From: an uncultured Bacilli bacterium
GTDB taxonomy: Bacteria > Bacillota_I > Bacilli_A > RF39 > UBA660
DNA: 47,643 bases
Assembly (NCBI GenBank): GCA_944372195.1
Contig: CALVYK010000001.1
Span: 1 to 47,643, forward strand
Direction: 5' to 3'
How positions within the stretch are numbered: the first letter of the stretch is position 1; each line of letters begins with the position of its first letter. This document shows positions 22,260 through 30,870 of this stretch, piece by piece. Made by a program: the position numbers and the translations under genes. The notes under the pieces are model-generated. The model was given only the letters and a program-made list of their open reading frames with translations. It was not told the DNA's origin and did not search any database.

Positions 22260-22706
22260 ATGAAAAAATATTTATTAACTATAATTGTATCTTTATTAGT
22301 CGGTTTTTTATTATCTTTTTACATGTTAAAAGAATATGAAAGTGTTAATATAATACCGGTATTTAATGTAAAGGAAACAGCATATTTAGTACAACAAGGT
22401 GTTTATTCTAGTATGGAAAGTATGCAAGAGAATACAACAAACTTATCTGATTATATATATAGTGTTATCGATAATATGTATTATGTTTATATAGGTGTTT
22501 CACTAGAAAGTGATAATGTAAATAAGATACAAGAATATTATAAAAATAAAGATATTAATACAATTATTAAAACAACAACAATTTCCGATACGGAATTATT
22601 AAATTCTTTAAGACAATATGATATGGTTTTAAAAGAAACAAATGAAGAAGAAACAATAAAAGAAATAATTAAACAAACATTAAGCAAATATAAAGAGGAG
22701 GGATAA
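22260..22706 (+). CDS. Membrane-anchored SPOR-like protein
   Basis: A 148-residue protein with an N-terminal signal anchor (LLTIIVSLLVGFLLSFYML) and an outside domain. The segment AYLVQQGVYSSMESMQEN, then YYVYIGVSLESDNV, follows the SPOR pattern (vQ-GvFs ... yYV-vG) used to bind denuded septal glycan. SpoIIB-type or division-linked function is possible. Its stop lies within the ribosome site region of radC, so the two are coupled. GGTGAG precedes the ATG. Confidence 0.6.
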   Translation: MKKYLLTIIVSLLVGFLLSFYMLKEYESVNIIPVFNVKETAYLVQQGVYSSMESMQENTTNLSDYIYSVIDNMYYVYIGVSLESDNVNKIQEYYKNKDINTIIKTTTISDTELLNSLRQYDMVLKETNEEETIKEIIKQTLSKYKEEG

Positions 22707-22708
22707 GT

Positions 22709-23383
22709 ATATTAATTAAAGATATTCCAATAAATGAACGACCTCGTGAAAGGTTAATTAGTAATGGAGTTGAATATTTAAGTAATGAAGAATTATTATC
22801 AATATTATTGAAATGTGGAACAAAAGATTTATCCGTTAAAGAACTTGCGAATAATATTTTAAAACAAATTGATAATATTAATAATTTAAAAGATATTAAT
22901 TATCAAAATTTAATTAAAATTAAAGGAATCGGTAAAGCAAAAGCATGTGAAATTTTAGCTAGTATTGAACTAGGTAAAAGAATTAATAATAAAATAAATA
23001 ATATTAATCAAATAAAAATATACTCATCTGAAAGTATATTTAATTATTATAAAGAAAAATTAAAAGATAAATTACAAGAATATTTTTATTGTGTTTATTT
23101 AGATACTAAAAATCATATTATTAAAGATAAGTTGTTATTTATCGGCACAATTAATCAAAGTTTGGTTCATCCTAGAGAAGTATTTAAAGAAGCATATTTG
23201 TTAAGTGCAACAAGTATTATATGTATCCATAATCATCCATCAGGTAATGTTAATCCATCTAATAATGATATTATTATTACTAAACAATTAAAAGAAGTAG
23301 GTACATTATTGGGGATAAATGTATTAGATCATATAATAATTGGTAAAGATAGTTATTATAGTTTTAATGATAATGGATTATAA
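22709..23383 (+). CDS. radC: RadC/YsxA family JAB1/MPN-fold protein, apparently with an ATA start
   Basis: RadC-like proteins have an N-terminal helix-hairpin-helix (KIKGIGKAKACEIL near residue 72) and a C-terminal JAB domain with zinc motif HNHPSGNVNPSNND. Both are intact; the molecular role is uncertain despite the DNA-repair name. Family homology begins at LIKDIPINERPRERL, upstream of any ATG/GTG/TTG start. The only codon at correct distance (six bases) from GGAGGG is ATA at 22709, with ATT at 22715 as alternative. A TTG at 22808 exists but would remove the first 33 conserved residues. Either a rare AUA start is used or a base change removed the normal start. Confidence 0.88.
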   Translation: MLIKDIPINERPRERLISNGVEYLSNEELLSILLKCGTKDLSVKELANNILKQIDNINNLKDINYQNLIKIKGIGKAKACEILASIELGKRINNKINNINQIKIYSSESIFNYYKEKLKDKLQEYFYCVYLDTKNHIIKDKLLFIGTINQSLVHPREVFKEAYLLSATSIICIHNHPSGNVNPSNNDIIITKQLKEVGTLLGINVLDHIIIGKDSYYSFNDNGL

Positions 23384-23406
23384 TGGATTATAATAATGGA
23401 TTATAA
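23373..23406. repeat. Short tandem repeat at the end of radC
   Basis: ATGGATTATAA is present three times (23373, 23383, 23396), the first copy forming the radC stop. It is probably slippage-generated; a length change would alter the radC 3' end or spacing. Confidence 0.7.
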
Positions 23407-23457
23407 TTATTTACTCATTTTACTATTTATGATAAAATTAGAATAGTAGGTGGTAAT

Positions 23458-24081
23458 ATGAAACGAGTTTTTATGATTGTTATTTTAATAATTTATGTGA
23501 CTTTATTTCCTTTGATTTTAGCTTTCGTTTTAAGTCCTGTTTTAACTAATATGGGAATTTTATTATTATATTTTTTCTTAATTATTCTAAATACTGGAAC
23601 GGTTGTTAAAATAATACTTGATTATATTAGATATGGCGATAGATCGCTTCCTTTAAAAAAAGTAGAAAGATTTTCTAATAATGATATGATAATAGCTGAA
23701 TTAAATAAATTAGATACATATCAAAAAACATTAGTAATAAATAATAACTTAATCGTTATAAATGAAGCTGGAATTTTTGAATTTGCCAAATTAAATATAG
23801 AAGGTAAAGTAAAAGGAGATATAAAAGATGAATATTGGTATATAAAAAGTAAAAGAATAAAAAATCCTTTTACATTAAAAGAAAATGCTTTTAATTATTT
23901 AATATTAAATACTAATTTAGTATTTAATGTTACTGGTGTTTGGCTAACAACTAGAAAGTTATTATATAATACAGTTGATAAAAGATTAAATAAAAGAGTA
24001 TATAATAAGGAACAAATAGATAAAATATATAATGACTTGTCAAATAATGTCAAATTAGAAGATATTAGTTGCCAAAAATAA
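23458..24081 (+). CDS. Membrane protein with NERD-like domain
   Basis: Two transmembrane segments occupy residues 5-55 (VILIIYVTLFPLILAFVL and LLLYFFLIILNTGTVV). The soluble part contains NNNLIVINEAGIFEFAKLNIEGKVKG and DEYWYIKSKR, which follow the pattern of NERD (nuclease-related) domains: a hydrophobic strand, Gly-Ile-Phe, then acidic and Lys positions and a Trp. A C-terminal VYNKEQIDKIYNDL segment also fits. NERD proteins may process DNA or RNA; the activity is unproven. A GGTGG ribosome site is present. The gene precedes rpoZ by 37 bases. Confidence 0.6.
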   Translation: MKRVFMIVILIIYVTLFPLILAFVLSPVLTNMGILLLYFFLIILNTGTVVKIILDYIRYGDRSLPLKKVERFSNNDMIIAELNKLDTYQKTLVINNNLIVINEAGIFEFAKLNIEGKVKGDIKDEYWYIKSKRIKNPFTLKENAFNYLILNTNLVFNVTGVWLTTRKLLYNTVDKRLNKRVYNKEQIDKIYNDLSNNVKLEDISCQK

Positions 24082-24118
24082 AATAATAGTTTATTATAAA
24101 TATGGGGAAGGTGATTAA

Positions 24119-24313
24119 ATGATATATCCATCAATTGATAAATTATTAAATCAAGTAGGATCTAAATATTTATTAGTAAATGTAGTTGCTAAAAGAGCCC
24201 ATGAAATAGAAAAAACAGAACATTTTCAACTAAAAGAAAATGAATATGTTTCTAAGAAACCAATTGGAAGAGCATTAGAAGAAATAGCTAATAATAAAAT
24301 AAAAATTCATTGA
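24119..24313 (+). CDS. rpoZ: RNA polymerase omega subunit
   Basis: This 64-residue protein stabilises the beta' subunit during RNA polymerase assembly. It has the family pattern YPSIDKLL, SKYLLVNVVAKRAHEI and KPIGRALEEIANNKI. Length is normal for Firmicutes. The gene has an AAGGTGA ribosome site and may be cotranscribed with the NERD-like gene. In Bacillus rpoZ lies next to gmk; here gmk is 7 kb away. Confidence 0.93.
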   Translation: MIYPSIDKLLNQVGSKYLLVNVVAKRAHEIEKTEHFQLKENEYVSKKPIGRALEEIANNKIKIH

Positions 24314-24344
24314 CATTTATTTACACTAGTAAAGCAATAAAATA

Positions 24345-24373
24345 TTGACTAGAAAAATATATATAATTATAAT
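24345..24373 (+). promoter_or_regulatory. Near-consensus promoter of the ncRNA after rpoZ
   Basis: TTGACT (24345-24350), exactly 17 bases, then TATAAT (24368-24373). It is among the closest matches to the vegetative consensus that I noted in the window and has no protein gene behind it. Confidence 0.8.
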
Positions 24374-24380
24374 AAAAAAT

Positions 24381-24518
24381 GAACTACTCCTTGTAGGAAT
24401 AGTTCGCATAAAAGAATAAAAAGGGGTTGGCTAGTGTGATACTAGCGCCAATTCGAAGTATTTCCGAATTGGTACTATATATACTAATTCAAAAGATTGA
24501 TTTTGTCAACCTTTTTTT
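24381..24518 (+). ncRNA. Unidentified structured small RNA of about 138 bases
   Basis: The transcript would begin with the hairpin GAACTA-C-TCCT / AGGA-A-TAGTTC (24381-24405). A second domain closed by AAAAAGGGGTTG with CAACCTTTTTTT (24507-24518) contains two internal hairpins, CTAGT/ACTAG and CCAATTCG/CGAATTGG. The closing helix ends in a T-run and so also serves as terminator. No open frame or ribosome site is present. It does not look like SRP, 6S, tmRNA or RNase P RNA to me. High promoter strength suggests an abundant regulatory RNA. Confidence 0.65.
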
Positions 24519-24519
24519 A

Positions 24520-24726
24520 TTATTTTAATGAATTTTTTAATGTGTTTAACATGTACTCTTTATTATTTTCATCGCTATTAGTCCATAATAATTCAAAAAA
24601 AACTCCTAAACCTGGTAAAGTTATTTCATCTTTTTCTTTAATTGAAGCTTCTATTGATTCCTTTATTTCATTTGTTTCAGATCCTTTAAAATTAGAAATA
24701 ATATGTTTTCTTATATCGATATTCAT
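24520..24726 (-). CDS. sspI: Small acid-soluble spore protein, SspI type
   Basis: The 68-residue protein follows Bacillus SspI closely: IRKHIISNFKGS (SspI LRHAVIANVTG), IEASIKEKDEITLPGLGVFFELLWTNSDENNKEYMLNTL (SspI LPGLGVLFEVIWQHASE..KNEMLKTL). SspI is a minor spore-core protein made in the forespore. Its presence is good evidence that this organism forms spores. GAAAGGA precedes the ATG on the minus strand. A forespore sigma-G promoter is expected, but I could not fix one with confidence. Confidence 0.9.
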   Translation of the reverse strand: MNIDIRKHIISNFKGSETNEIKESIEASIKEKDEITLPGLGVFFELLWTNSDENNKEYMLNTLKNSLK

Positions 24727-24824
24727 ATAATCATTCCTTTCAAATTTATTTTGCCTAAAAAAAAATAAAATATGTATTTATTTTTTATTTAAATTATTAT
24801 ATAATGTTATTGGAGGTTAAGAAT

Positions 24825-25388
24825 ATGGAAAGTTGGATGATTGCTTTAATAGTTGTTGGCGTAATAATTTTATTGATTTTATTATTTGTTGGAACTACTT
24901 ACAATAGTTTAGTTTCATTAAGAAATAAAGTAAAAGATCAATGGTCTCAAATTGATGTGTTATTAAAAAGAAGAACTGATTTAATTCCTAATTTGGTTGA
25001 AACAGTAAAAGGTTATGCTAAACACGAAAGTGAAACATTAGAAAATGTCATTGCTGCTAGAAATAAAGTAGTTGATGCTAAAACAACTGAAGAAGAAATC
25101 AAGGCTGATGGAGAATTATCTAGAGCATTAGGAAGACTTATGGCAGTTGCAGAAGCTTATCCTGATTTAAAAGCTAATACAAATTTTTTAGATTTACAAG
25201 CTAATTTAAAAGATACAGAAGATAAGATTCAATATGCTAGACAGTTTTATAATGATGCGGTACTAATTTATAAAAATAAAATAGAAATGTTTCCATCTAA
25301 TATTGTTGCTTCAATGTTTGGATTTAAGCAAGAAGCATTCTTTGAAGCTAGTGAAGCTGATAAAGAAGTACCAAAAGTACAATTTTAA
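24825..25388 (+). CDS. LemA family protein
   Basis: A membrane-anchored helical protein with one N-terminal transmembrane segment (MIALIVVGVIILLILLFV) and the LemA signature: YNSLVSLRNKVKDQWSQIDVLLKRR, DLIPNLVETVKGYA, YPDLKANTNFLDLQ and YARQFYNDAV. Function is not established; LemA proteins often pair with DUF2207 or TPM-domain proteins, and the next gene is DUF2207. The start at 24825 follows GGAGGT by seven bases; the ATG at 24804 lies upstream of that site and is less likely. Confidence 0.93.
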   Translation: MESWMIALIVVGVIILLILLFVGTTYNSLVSLRNKVKDQWSQIDVLLKRRTDLIPNLVETVKGYAKHESETLENVIAARNKVVDAKTTEEEIKADGELSRALGRLMAVAEAYPDLKANTNFLDLQANLKDTEDKIQYARQFYNDAVLIYKNKIEMFPSNIVASMFGFKQEAFFEASEADKEVPKVQF

Positions 25389-25417
25389 AAAGCTTACTTA
25401 TGTAAGTTTTTTTTAGG
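25388..25417 (+). terminator. Weak terminator or attenuator between lemA and the DUF2207 gene
   Basis: CTTAC-TTAT-GTAAG followed by eight T. The next ribosome site starts at once, so some read-through is expected. Confidence 0.5.
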
Positions 25418-25425
25418 AGGTAAAA

Positions 25426-27204
25426 ATGAAAAAATTATTTATTTTATTTTTATTTTTCTTTTCTGTTTCGATAGTAAAAGCTGATTATCAAATAACCGAT
25501 TACAAAATAGATATGACCATTTTAGAAAATGGTGATATCGAAGTAATCGAAGTTTTTAAAATGGCTGGTGAATATAATGGATTTGAAAGAGTAATTAATT
25601 ATAAAAATAATTATGTTGGTTATAAAGGAGAAAAATTAGCGAGTGTCGATGGTAATTTATATAATATTTCATCTGTTCAATTAAATGAAGTAAGAGCAAT
25701 TAACTACGATGATAAATTAACTTTAGAAGAATTACAAGAAAATGGAGATTTATTTAAAAAAGTTGATGTAGCTACTAAAGGTGAGCATGGAGTTTATACG
25801 ATTACCAAATTAGAAAATAGTGAAGTATTTAAAATATATAATCCATCTAAAATGAATAAAGATTTCTATTTAAGTTATACCCTTAAAAATGTTGTTATTA
25901 ACCATAATGATGTATCGGAATTTGCTTTATTTTTATTTAATCAAATAGAAGAAGAAATAAAATCTTTAGAAATAACTATTCATATTCCTAATAATTTAGA
26001 ATTATTAAAAGGTTATGTTCATAATAGTGGAGATATAAAAATAATCGATATAGAAACATTACAAATAAATGTTAAAGATTTAAACGTAAATGATAGTCTT
26101 GATATAAGGGTTTTATTTGATAATAATATAATTAAAACAAATAAAGCGACAACTGAAAATGTTTTAGAAAAGATTGAGGATTTAGAAAAAAAATACGAAG
26201 AAGAAATTCATGCTCCTTTAGATGATGAATACATAAAAATACAGGAAGAAGCATATGAACTTGTAGCTAAAGTTGAACAAACATATAATAGAATAGATTA
26301 TGATAATGCAGCATTAGCAGTTAACAAATTAAAAGAAAATGACGAATTAAAAATTAATTTATTAATAAGACTTATGAATATTAAACCAAAAATAGAAAGA
26401 AAGGAAACAATTACAAAAGTTATATTAAGTAGTTTTTTATTAATTTGGTCAATTGGTATTATAATAATTATTTATCAAATATATAAAAAAAATAGTAAAA
26501 ATGTAAGCAATAAATTAGAGTTAATTGATATTGGATATATCATGCGAAGAAAAATAACTAATAACGATTTTGCTGCTTTACTATTATCTTTAAATGCTAA
26601 TAAAAAAATAACGATAACTAAAACTAATAATACATATAAACTAAAACAAAATTCAAAAGACTTGTCAATTATAGAACAAAAACTAATTAAACTTATATTT
26701 GAAGATAATGAAGAGACAACGTTTACGAAAGTTAAAAAAAGAGCTATTAATAACTATGATAATTTTATTAATAATTATTCAAACCTTTTAAATACAGCAA
26801 TAAATGAAGTTAGTAAAAAACACTATTATGAAAATTTATTATTAATCAAAATAATTGGAATATTTTATTCGCTTGTTGGTGTAATTTTGAGCATATTTCT
26901 AATAGGCAAAGACACTTATTTTTCTTCATACATAACACTTTTTATTGCAATAATCTTTTTAATCTTTTTAATATTACTTTATAAACGAACACCAGATGGA
27001 TTAAAAAAATATACAGATTTAATATCATTAAAAAATAATATAAATTATTCAAATGAAGAAGATATAATAAAATCAATCAGTTTAGGATGCTTTGATAGTA
27101 ATATAAGCAAATTTTATCAAGATGTTATATATCAATTTGATGATATTATTAAAAGTGCTTATATAAGTAAAAAACAAAAACATGAAGAATATATAAAAAT
27201 ATAA
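25426..27204 (+). CDS. DUF2207 (YciQ-like) membrane protein
   Basis: The 592 residues have a cleavable signal peptide (LFILFLFFFSVSIVKA), then an extracellular DUF2207 domain (YQITDYKIDMTILENGDIEVIEVF, GFERVINYKN). A Glu-rich helical part follows (about 240-320), then a transmembrane helix (VILSSFLLIWSIGIIIIIY), a cytoplasmic segment, a pair of helices (IGIFYSLVGVILSIFLIG and ITLFIAIIFLIFLILLY) and a tail. The DUF2207 family commonly neighbours lemA, as here, and the two probably act together at the membrane. The biochemical role is unknown. AGGAGG precedes the ATG. Confidence 0.85.
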   Translation: MKKLFILFLFFFSVSIVKADYQITDYKIDMTILENGDIEVIEVFKMAGEYNGFERVINYKNNYVGYKGEKLASVDGNLYNISSVQLNEVRAINYDDKLTLEELQENGDLFKKVDVATKGEHGVYTITKLENSEVFKIYNPSKMNKDFYLSYTLKNVVINHNDVSEFALFLFNQIEEEIKSLEITIHIPNNLELLKGYVHNSGDIKIIDIETLQINVKDLNVNDSLDIRVLFDNNIIKTNKATTENVLEKIEDLEKKYEEEIHAPLDDEYIKIQEEAYELVAKVEQTYNRIDYDNAALAVNKLKENDELKINLLIRLMNIKPKIERKETITKVILSSFLLIWSIGIIIIIYQIYKKNSKNVSNKLELIDIGYIMRRKITNNDFAALLLSLNANKKITITKTNNTYKLKQNSKDLSIIEQKLIKLIFEDNEETTFTKVKKRAINNYDNFINNYSNLLNTAINEVSKKHYYENLLLIKIIGIFYSLVGVILSIFLIGKDTYFSSYITLFIAIIFLIFLILLYKRTPDGLKKYTDLISLKNNINYSNEEDIIKSISLGCFDSNISKFYQDVIYQFDDIIKSAYISKKQKHEEYIKI

Positions 27205-27267
27205 AAATTAATTTAAAAATTTAGAAATAATGTAATATATTTTCCACCTTTTTAAATATTAACAAAC

Positions 27268-27301
27268 AAAAAATTGCTAAAAAAAATGCAATTTTTTTTA
27301 A
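27268..27301 (+). terminator. Terminator after the DUF2207 gene
   Basis: AAAAAATTGC / GCAATTTTTT with an A-rich loop and a T-tail. Confidence 0.75.
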
Positions 27302-27312
27302 AATCTTGCAGG

Positions 27313-27356
27313 AAATCACCACACTTTTGGCTAATAAAACTAATAGGAGGTGATTT
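27313..27356 (+). promoter_or_regulatory. Inverted repeat hiding the ribosome site of the Rpn-like gene
   Basis: AAATCACC (27313-27320) pairs with GGTGATTT (27349-27356); the second arm contains the end of AGGAGG. This would reduce translation from read-through RNA, a known protective feature of transposase-like genes. Confidence 0.5.
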
Positions 27357-27358
27357 AA

Positions 27359-28199
27359 ATAAAAAAATTTTATACCGCAAGACATGAACCTATTTTTATG
27401 TATGCTGCAGTTAAAAAAGAATTTTTAATAGCTATTTTAGAGCCAATATTAGATAAAACAATAGAATATTTACAAATACTAAATCCAAATTTAATTCAAA
27501 AAGCATTATAAAACACGTGGTCAAAGATTAGATCTGTTAGTAAAAACAAAAGATGAAATAATCAATGTTGAATTAAATACTAATTATAGTGAAGAAATAA
27601 AAATAAGAAATCTTCATTACATTTTTAAGTTGGCAAGTGAAAATACGGAAAGAGGGAATAAATACAAAGTAGGTCATTCGATAATTCAAGTAAATTTAAA
27701 TTTTTATAATAGTAAATATGAAAAAAGTATCTATACATTATATGATAAAATAAATAAAATAGAGTTAACCGATTATATCAAAATATATAATGTAGGTATA
27801 GACAAATACATAAAAAACTATTATAATAATGATAAGAAGTTTACCAAAGGCGAAGAAGCATTAATCATGTTAGATTTGGGTAAACAAGGTTTAGAAGAAT
27901 TATCAGAAAAGAGTGATATAGTGAATAATTTTAAAGAAGAAGTAATAAAAGCTAACAATGATGAGTTTATAGTAGATTGGATAAGCCGTGAAGAAGAACA
28001 AAAGCAATATGAAGAAGTAATGTATGAAAAAGGACTTAATCAAGGATTATCCGAAGGAATTATTCGAGGCAAACAAGAAGGAATCGAACAAACTAAAATT
28101 GATGTAGCAAAAGAAATGCTAGAATTAAATATGGATTTAGAAATAATAAGTAAAGTAACTAAATTAGCTAAAGAACAAATTGAGAGTTTAAGAAATTAA
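27359..28199 (+). pseudogene. Decayed Rpn family (PD-(D/E)XK) recombination-promoting nuclease/transposase
   Basis: AGGAGG is followed eight bases later by ATA where ATG is expected, then KKFYTARHEPIFMYAAVKKEFL up to a stop at 27509. A +1 shift continues in the next frame with KTRGQRLDLLVKTKDEIINVELNTNYS. That part carries the nuclease motif (D...E-x-N) and runs through KIRNLHYIFKLAS to a Gln/Glu-rich C-terminal coiled tail ending EQIESLRN. Rpn proteins have the ARHD...LDLLV...VELN layout, but about 30 residues between the first two blocks are missing here. Lost start, internal deletion and frameshift indicate a pseudogene; the long 3' frame (27630-28199) could still be expressed from a TTG. 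Confidence 0.8.
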
Positions 28200-28273
28200 A
28201 CTTTTTTTGTTATAATTAATAAAAAGTTTTGTATAAAATTATCGATTTAAATTAATGTTACTGTACATCAAAA

Positions 28274-28300
28274 AAGACAGAAATTTAATTTCTATCTATT
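28274..28300 (-). terminator. Terminator of the coat-like gene
   Basis: On the minus strand AGATAGAAAT / ATTTCTGTCT forms a stem around a short AT loop, followed by TTTTTT. Confidence 0.65.
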
Positions 28301-28319
28301 ATAATATTGATAAATAAAT

Positions 28320-28553
28320 TTACATCATTTGATAATTAGAATTATTATAATGATTATTTGCATTAACTAAATTTTCTAAAGCAGTTACTCTTTTTTCTAA
28401 GTTAGTAATTTGACTCATCCAATCTTGATTCATATTTTGGTTAGGGATTTGTTGATATGGTATTTGTTGATATGGCATTTGATTAGGAATTGGCATCATT
28501 GGCATTTGACTATACATTGAATATTGCATACCACAGTCTCTATCTTTTTTCAT
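28320..28553 (-). CDS. Small Met/Pro/Gln-rich coat-like protein
   Basis: A 77-residue protein starting MKKDRDCGMQYSMYSQMP. It has a tandem MPYQQIPYQQIPNQ stretch, then a short coiled coil (ITNLEKRVTALENLV) and an Asn/Tyr-rich end (NHYNNSNYQMM). Tyr/Gln/Met-rich low-complexity proteins with a coiled coil are common among spore-coat proteins of Firmicutes, and other spore genes are near. I do not recognise a named family. AGGAGG precedes the ATG. Confidence 0.65.
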   Translation of the reverse strand: MKKDRDCGMQYSMYSQMPMMPIPNQMPYQQIPYQQIPNQNMNQDWMSQITNLEKRVTALENLVNANNHYNNSNYQMM

Positions 28554-28626
28554 AATTTTCCTCCTTTGTTCTAATTAATTATATGCTTTATTAAAAAAAT
28601 GGTGTATAATTATATTTGGTGGTATT

Positions 28627-29271
28627 ATGCGATTAAGAAATATTAAAGGAGCACAAGATATAATAGAAAAAAGCTCATATTTGGTCAGTGATCCTATTGA
28701 ACATAAAGGTAAATTTAATAACTTATTTAATAATAATAACAAAATAGAAATTGAAATTGGTATGGGTAAGGGGAATTTTATTATTGAAAAAGCTAAACTG
28801 AATCCTAATATTAATTTTATTGGTATTGAAAAATATCCAACAGTTTTAGTAAGTGCTTTAAAAAAGTTAGAAAATATCAATTTACCAAATTTAAAAATAA
28901 TATGTATCGATGCTAATTACATAGATGAAGTATTTGATAAAGAAATTTCTAAAATATATTTAAATTTCTCTGATCCATGGCCTAAAAAAAGACATGCGAA
29001 TCGAAGATTAACAAGTCCTATTTTTTTAGATAAATATAGTAAAATATTTAAAGACGATTACTTAATAGAAATGAAGACTGATAATAAAAAATTATTTGAA
29101 TATTCATTGGTAAGTTTAAGCCAAAAAGATTATGTTTTAGAAGAAATAAAATTAAATTTATATGATGATTTAGATTTAGATAATATTCAAACAGAATATG
29201 AAAGAAAATTTGTGTCTATGGGATTACCTATATACAAATTAAAAGTTATACATAAAATTGACAAAAAATAA
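28627..29271 (+). CDS. trmB: tRNA (guanine-N7-)-methyltransferase
   Basis: It methylates G46 of tRNA with S-adenosylmethionine. The 214-residue protein has the SAM-binding motif EIGMGKGNFI near residue 38, FIGIEKYPTVL, and the TrmB signature LNFSDPWPKKRHANRRL near residue 115, followed by EMKTDNKKLF. All key residues look intact. The start has GGTGG nearby, and the gene has its own AT-rich promoter region. Confidence 0.96.
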   Translation: MRLRNIKGAQDIIEKSSYLVSDPIEHKGKFNNLFNNNNKIEIEIGMGKGNFIIEKAKLNPNINFIGIEKYPTVLVSALKKLENINLPNLKIICIDANYIDEVFDKEISKIYLNFSDPWPKKRHANRRLTSPIFLDKYSKIFKDDYLIEMKTDNKKLFEYSLVSLSQKDYVLEEIKLNLYDDLDLDNIQTEYERKFVSMGLPIYKLKVIHKIDKK

Positions 29272-29322
29272 TTGCTAAAATGTTGTAAAATTTGTTATAA
29301 TATATATGAGTAGGTGAGTCAT

Positions 29323-29919
29323 ATGAAAAAAATATTACTTCTGTGTTTGCTACTTTTGTTAACTGGATGTTCTGTTGTTAGAATAGATACATCTAGCGTT
29401 GATAATATTATTAATGTTGTTTTATCAAAAAATAATCAATTATATAATCATATTGGAAAAGGTTATAAGTACTATATTCCAAGGGGAGTTACGTATATTG
29501 ATACAAATGATTATAATGATGTTTTATATTCTAATGGAATATATTATTATTTATATATTGATATAATAAGTTATTACTATTCTAAAGTACAAGAGTATGA
29601 GGTTAATGAAAATGCCTATTATTCAAAAAACATTTCTATAAATGGAAAAACAGGTTACTTAGAAATAAATAAGCAAAATGATAATTATTATTTTATAGAA
29701 TTTATGTACAATTATTCTAAAATAGAAGTAATTGCTGAATATGATCAAATAAATGATATTGTTTTAAATGCTACATATATATTATCAACTATTAAATTTA
29801 ATGATAATGTTATTAAAGCGATGTTAGACGATAATTTTTTAGTAAGTGAAGAAAAATATGATATATTTACTTCTAAAAAACAAACAGATGATTTTTTGAA
29901 ATTAGAAGAGGTGGAATAA
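29323..29919 (+). CDS. Lipoprotein of unknown function
   Basis: The signal peptide with lipobox (LLLCLLLLLTGC) gives a membrane-anchored lipoprotein of about 180 residues. The mature part is Tyr/Asn/Ile-rich with alternating strand-like sequence and no motif I recognise. The ATG at 29323 follows AGGTGAG; a GTG nine bases earlier is inside that site. It is first in a run of four closely spaced genes, one or two bases apart or overlapping, suggesting a membrane-associated complex. Confidence 0.75.
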   Translation: MKKILLLCLLLLLTGCSVVRIDTSSVDNIINVVLSKNNQLYNHIGKGYKYYIPRGVTYIDTNDYNDVLYSNGIYYYLYIDIISYYYSKVQEYEVNENAYYSKNISINGKTGYLEINKQNDNYYFIEFMYNYSKIEVIAEYDQINDIVLNATYILSTIKFNDNVIKAMLDDNFLVSEEKYDIFTSKKQTDDFLKLEEVE

Positions 29920-29920
29920 A

Positions 29921-30580
29921 ATGGGATTGTTTGATAAAGTTAAAAATTTATTTACAGAAGAAGAGGAACCTATAAAAAGTGAAGTTATTCAAGTTGAAAT
30001 TCCAGCTCCTGTTAAAGAAAAAACAGAAGAAAAAATAGAACAAGAACCAAAGAAAGAAATTAAAGAAGAAAAAAAACCAGCGCCAATATTTTTTGATGAT
30101 GCGTATTTTAAAGAACTTGAGCAACCTAAAAAGGAGGTAAAATCAAGTTATTTAAAAGAACAAAATAAAGTAAAAGAAGAAAAAAAACATTTTAAACCTA
30201 CACCAATTATTTCTCCTGTTTATGGTGTTTTAGATAAAAATTATAATAAAGAAGACATAACTCCAACTAAAAAAACGCATTATACTAATACAACGATTAC
30301 AATCGATGAAGTTAGAAAAAAAGCTTATGGTACTTTAGAAGATGAATTGGAAAATACCTTAAATAATTTATCTATACCTAAAAATGATAGTAATGATGAT
30401 TTATTTGATGAATTAATTGATAAGGAAGAACCAATTGATGTCCTTGATAAAGAAGAACCTATTAACATTATCGAAGAGGAAGAACATTCAAATATTGTGT
30501 CCGAGTCAATGGATAAAAAACCAGTTACTGAAAGTGAGTTATTTGATTTAATTGATAGTATGTACGAGAAAGGAGAATAA
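29921..30580 (+). CDS. Acidic, largely disordered cytoplasmic protein
   Basis: The 219 residues start with an amphipathic helix (MGLFDKVKNLFTEEEE) that could bind membranes. A long Glu/Lys/Pro-rich low-complexity region, a short ordered block (TITIDEVRKKAYGTLEDELENTL) and an acidic end (ELFDLIDSMYEKGE) follow. The helix-linker-motif layout resembles scaffold or adaptor proteins. It starts two bases after the lipoprotein stop. No family is recognised. Confidence 0.65.
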   Translation: MGLFDKVKNLFTEEEEPIKSEVIQVEIPAPVKEKTEEKIEQEPKKEIKEEKKPAPIFFDDAYFKELEQPKKEVKSSYLKEQNKVKEEKKHFKPTPIISPVYGVLDKNYNKEDITPTKKTHYTNTTITIDEVRKKAYGTLEDELENTLNNLSIPKNDSNDDLFDELIDKEEPIDVLDKEEPINIIEEEEHSNIVSESMDKKPVTESELFDLIDSMYEKGE

Positions 30581-30582
30581 AA

Positions 30583-30870
30583 ATGGTTGTCGATTTAAAA
30601 GAGCTATTTATAGTAATATTATTTATTTCTTTGATTATACTAATAATAACAACAACTATTGCAATGGCAAATTTAATTAAAACATTAAAAAAAGTAAATA
30701 AAATTGTCGATGATGTTGATTATAAAGTTAGTAAATTAAATGGTTTGTTTGATATAATAGATAATACAACTGATGTCATAAATACTTTTAGTGATAAAAT
30801 AGCAACTGGTATATCAAATGGCATTAGTTGGTTAATAAATAGAAAAAAGAAAGGTGATAATGATGAGTAA
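30583..30870 (+). CDS. Small DUF948-like membrane protein
   Basis: A 95-residue protein with one N-terminal transmembrane helix (LFIVILFISLIILIITTTIAMA), then a helix with TLKKVNKIVDDVDYKVSKLNGLFDII and a basic tail. This is the pattern of DUF948/YtxG-type general-stress proteins, which in Bacillus are encoded next to YtxH. The next gene here is YtxH-like and overlaps by eight bases, supporting the assignment. Confidence 0.7.
   Translation: MVVDLKELFIVILFISLIILIITTTIAMANLIKTLKKVNKIVDDVDYKVSKLNGLFDIIDNTTDVINTFSDKIATGISNGISWLINRKKKGDNDE

Noticed and set aside
22260-22706. Naming the SPOR-like protein SpoIIB
   Set aside because: Only the general SPOR pattern is visible, and the rest of SpoIIB is not matched.
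27630-28199. 189-residue frame as an intact gene
   Set aside because: Homology continues upstream in another frame to a lost start, so it is the 3' part of a decayed Rpn-type nuclease.
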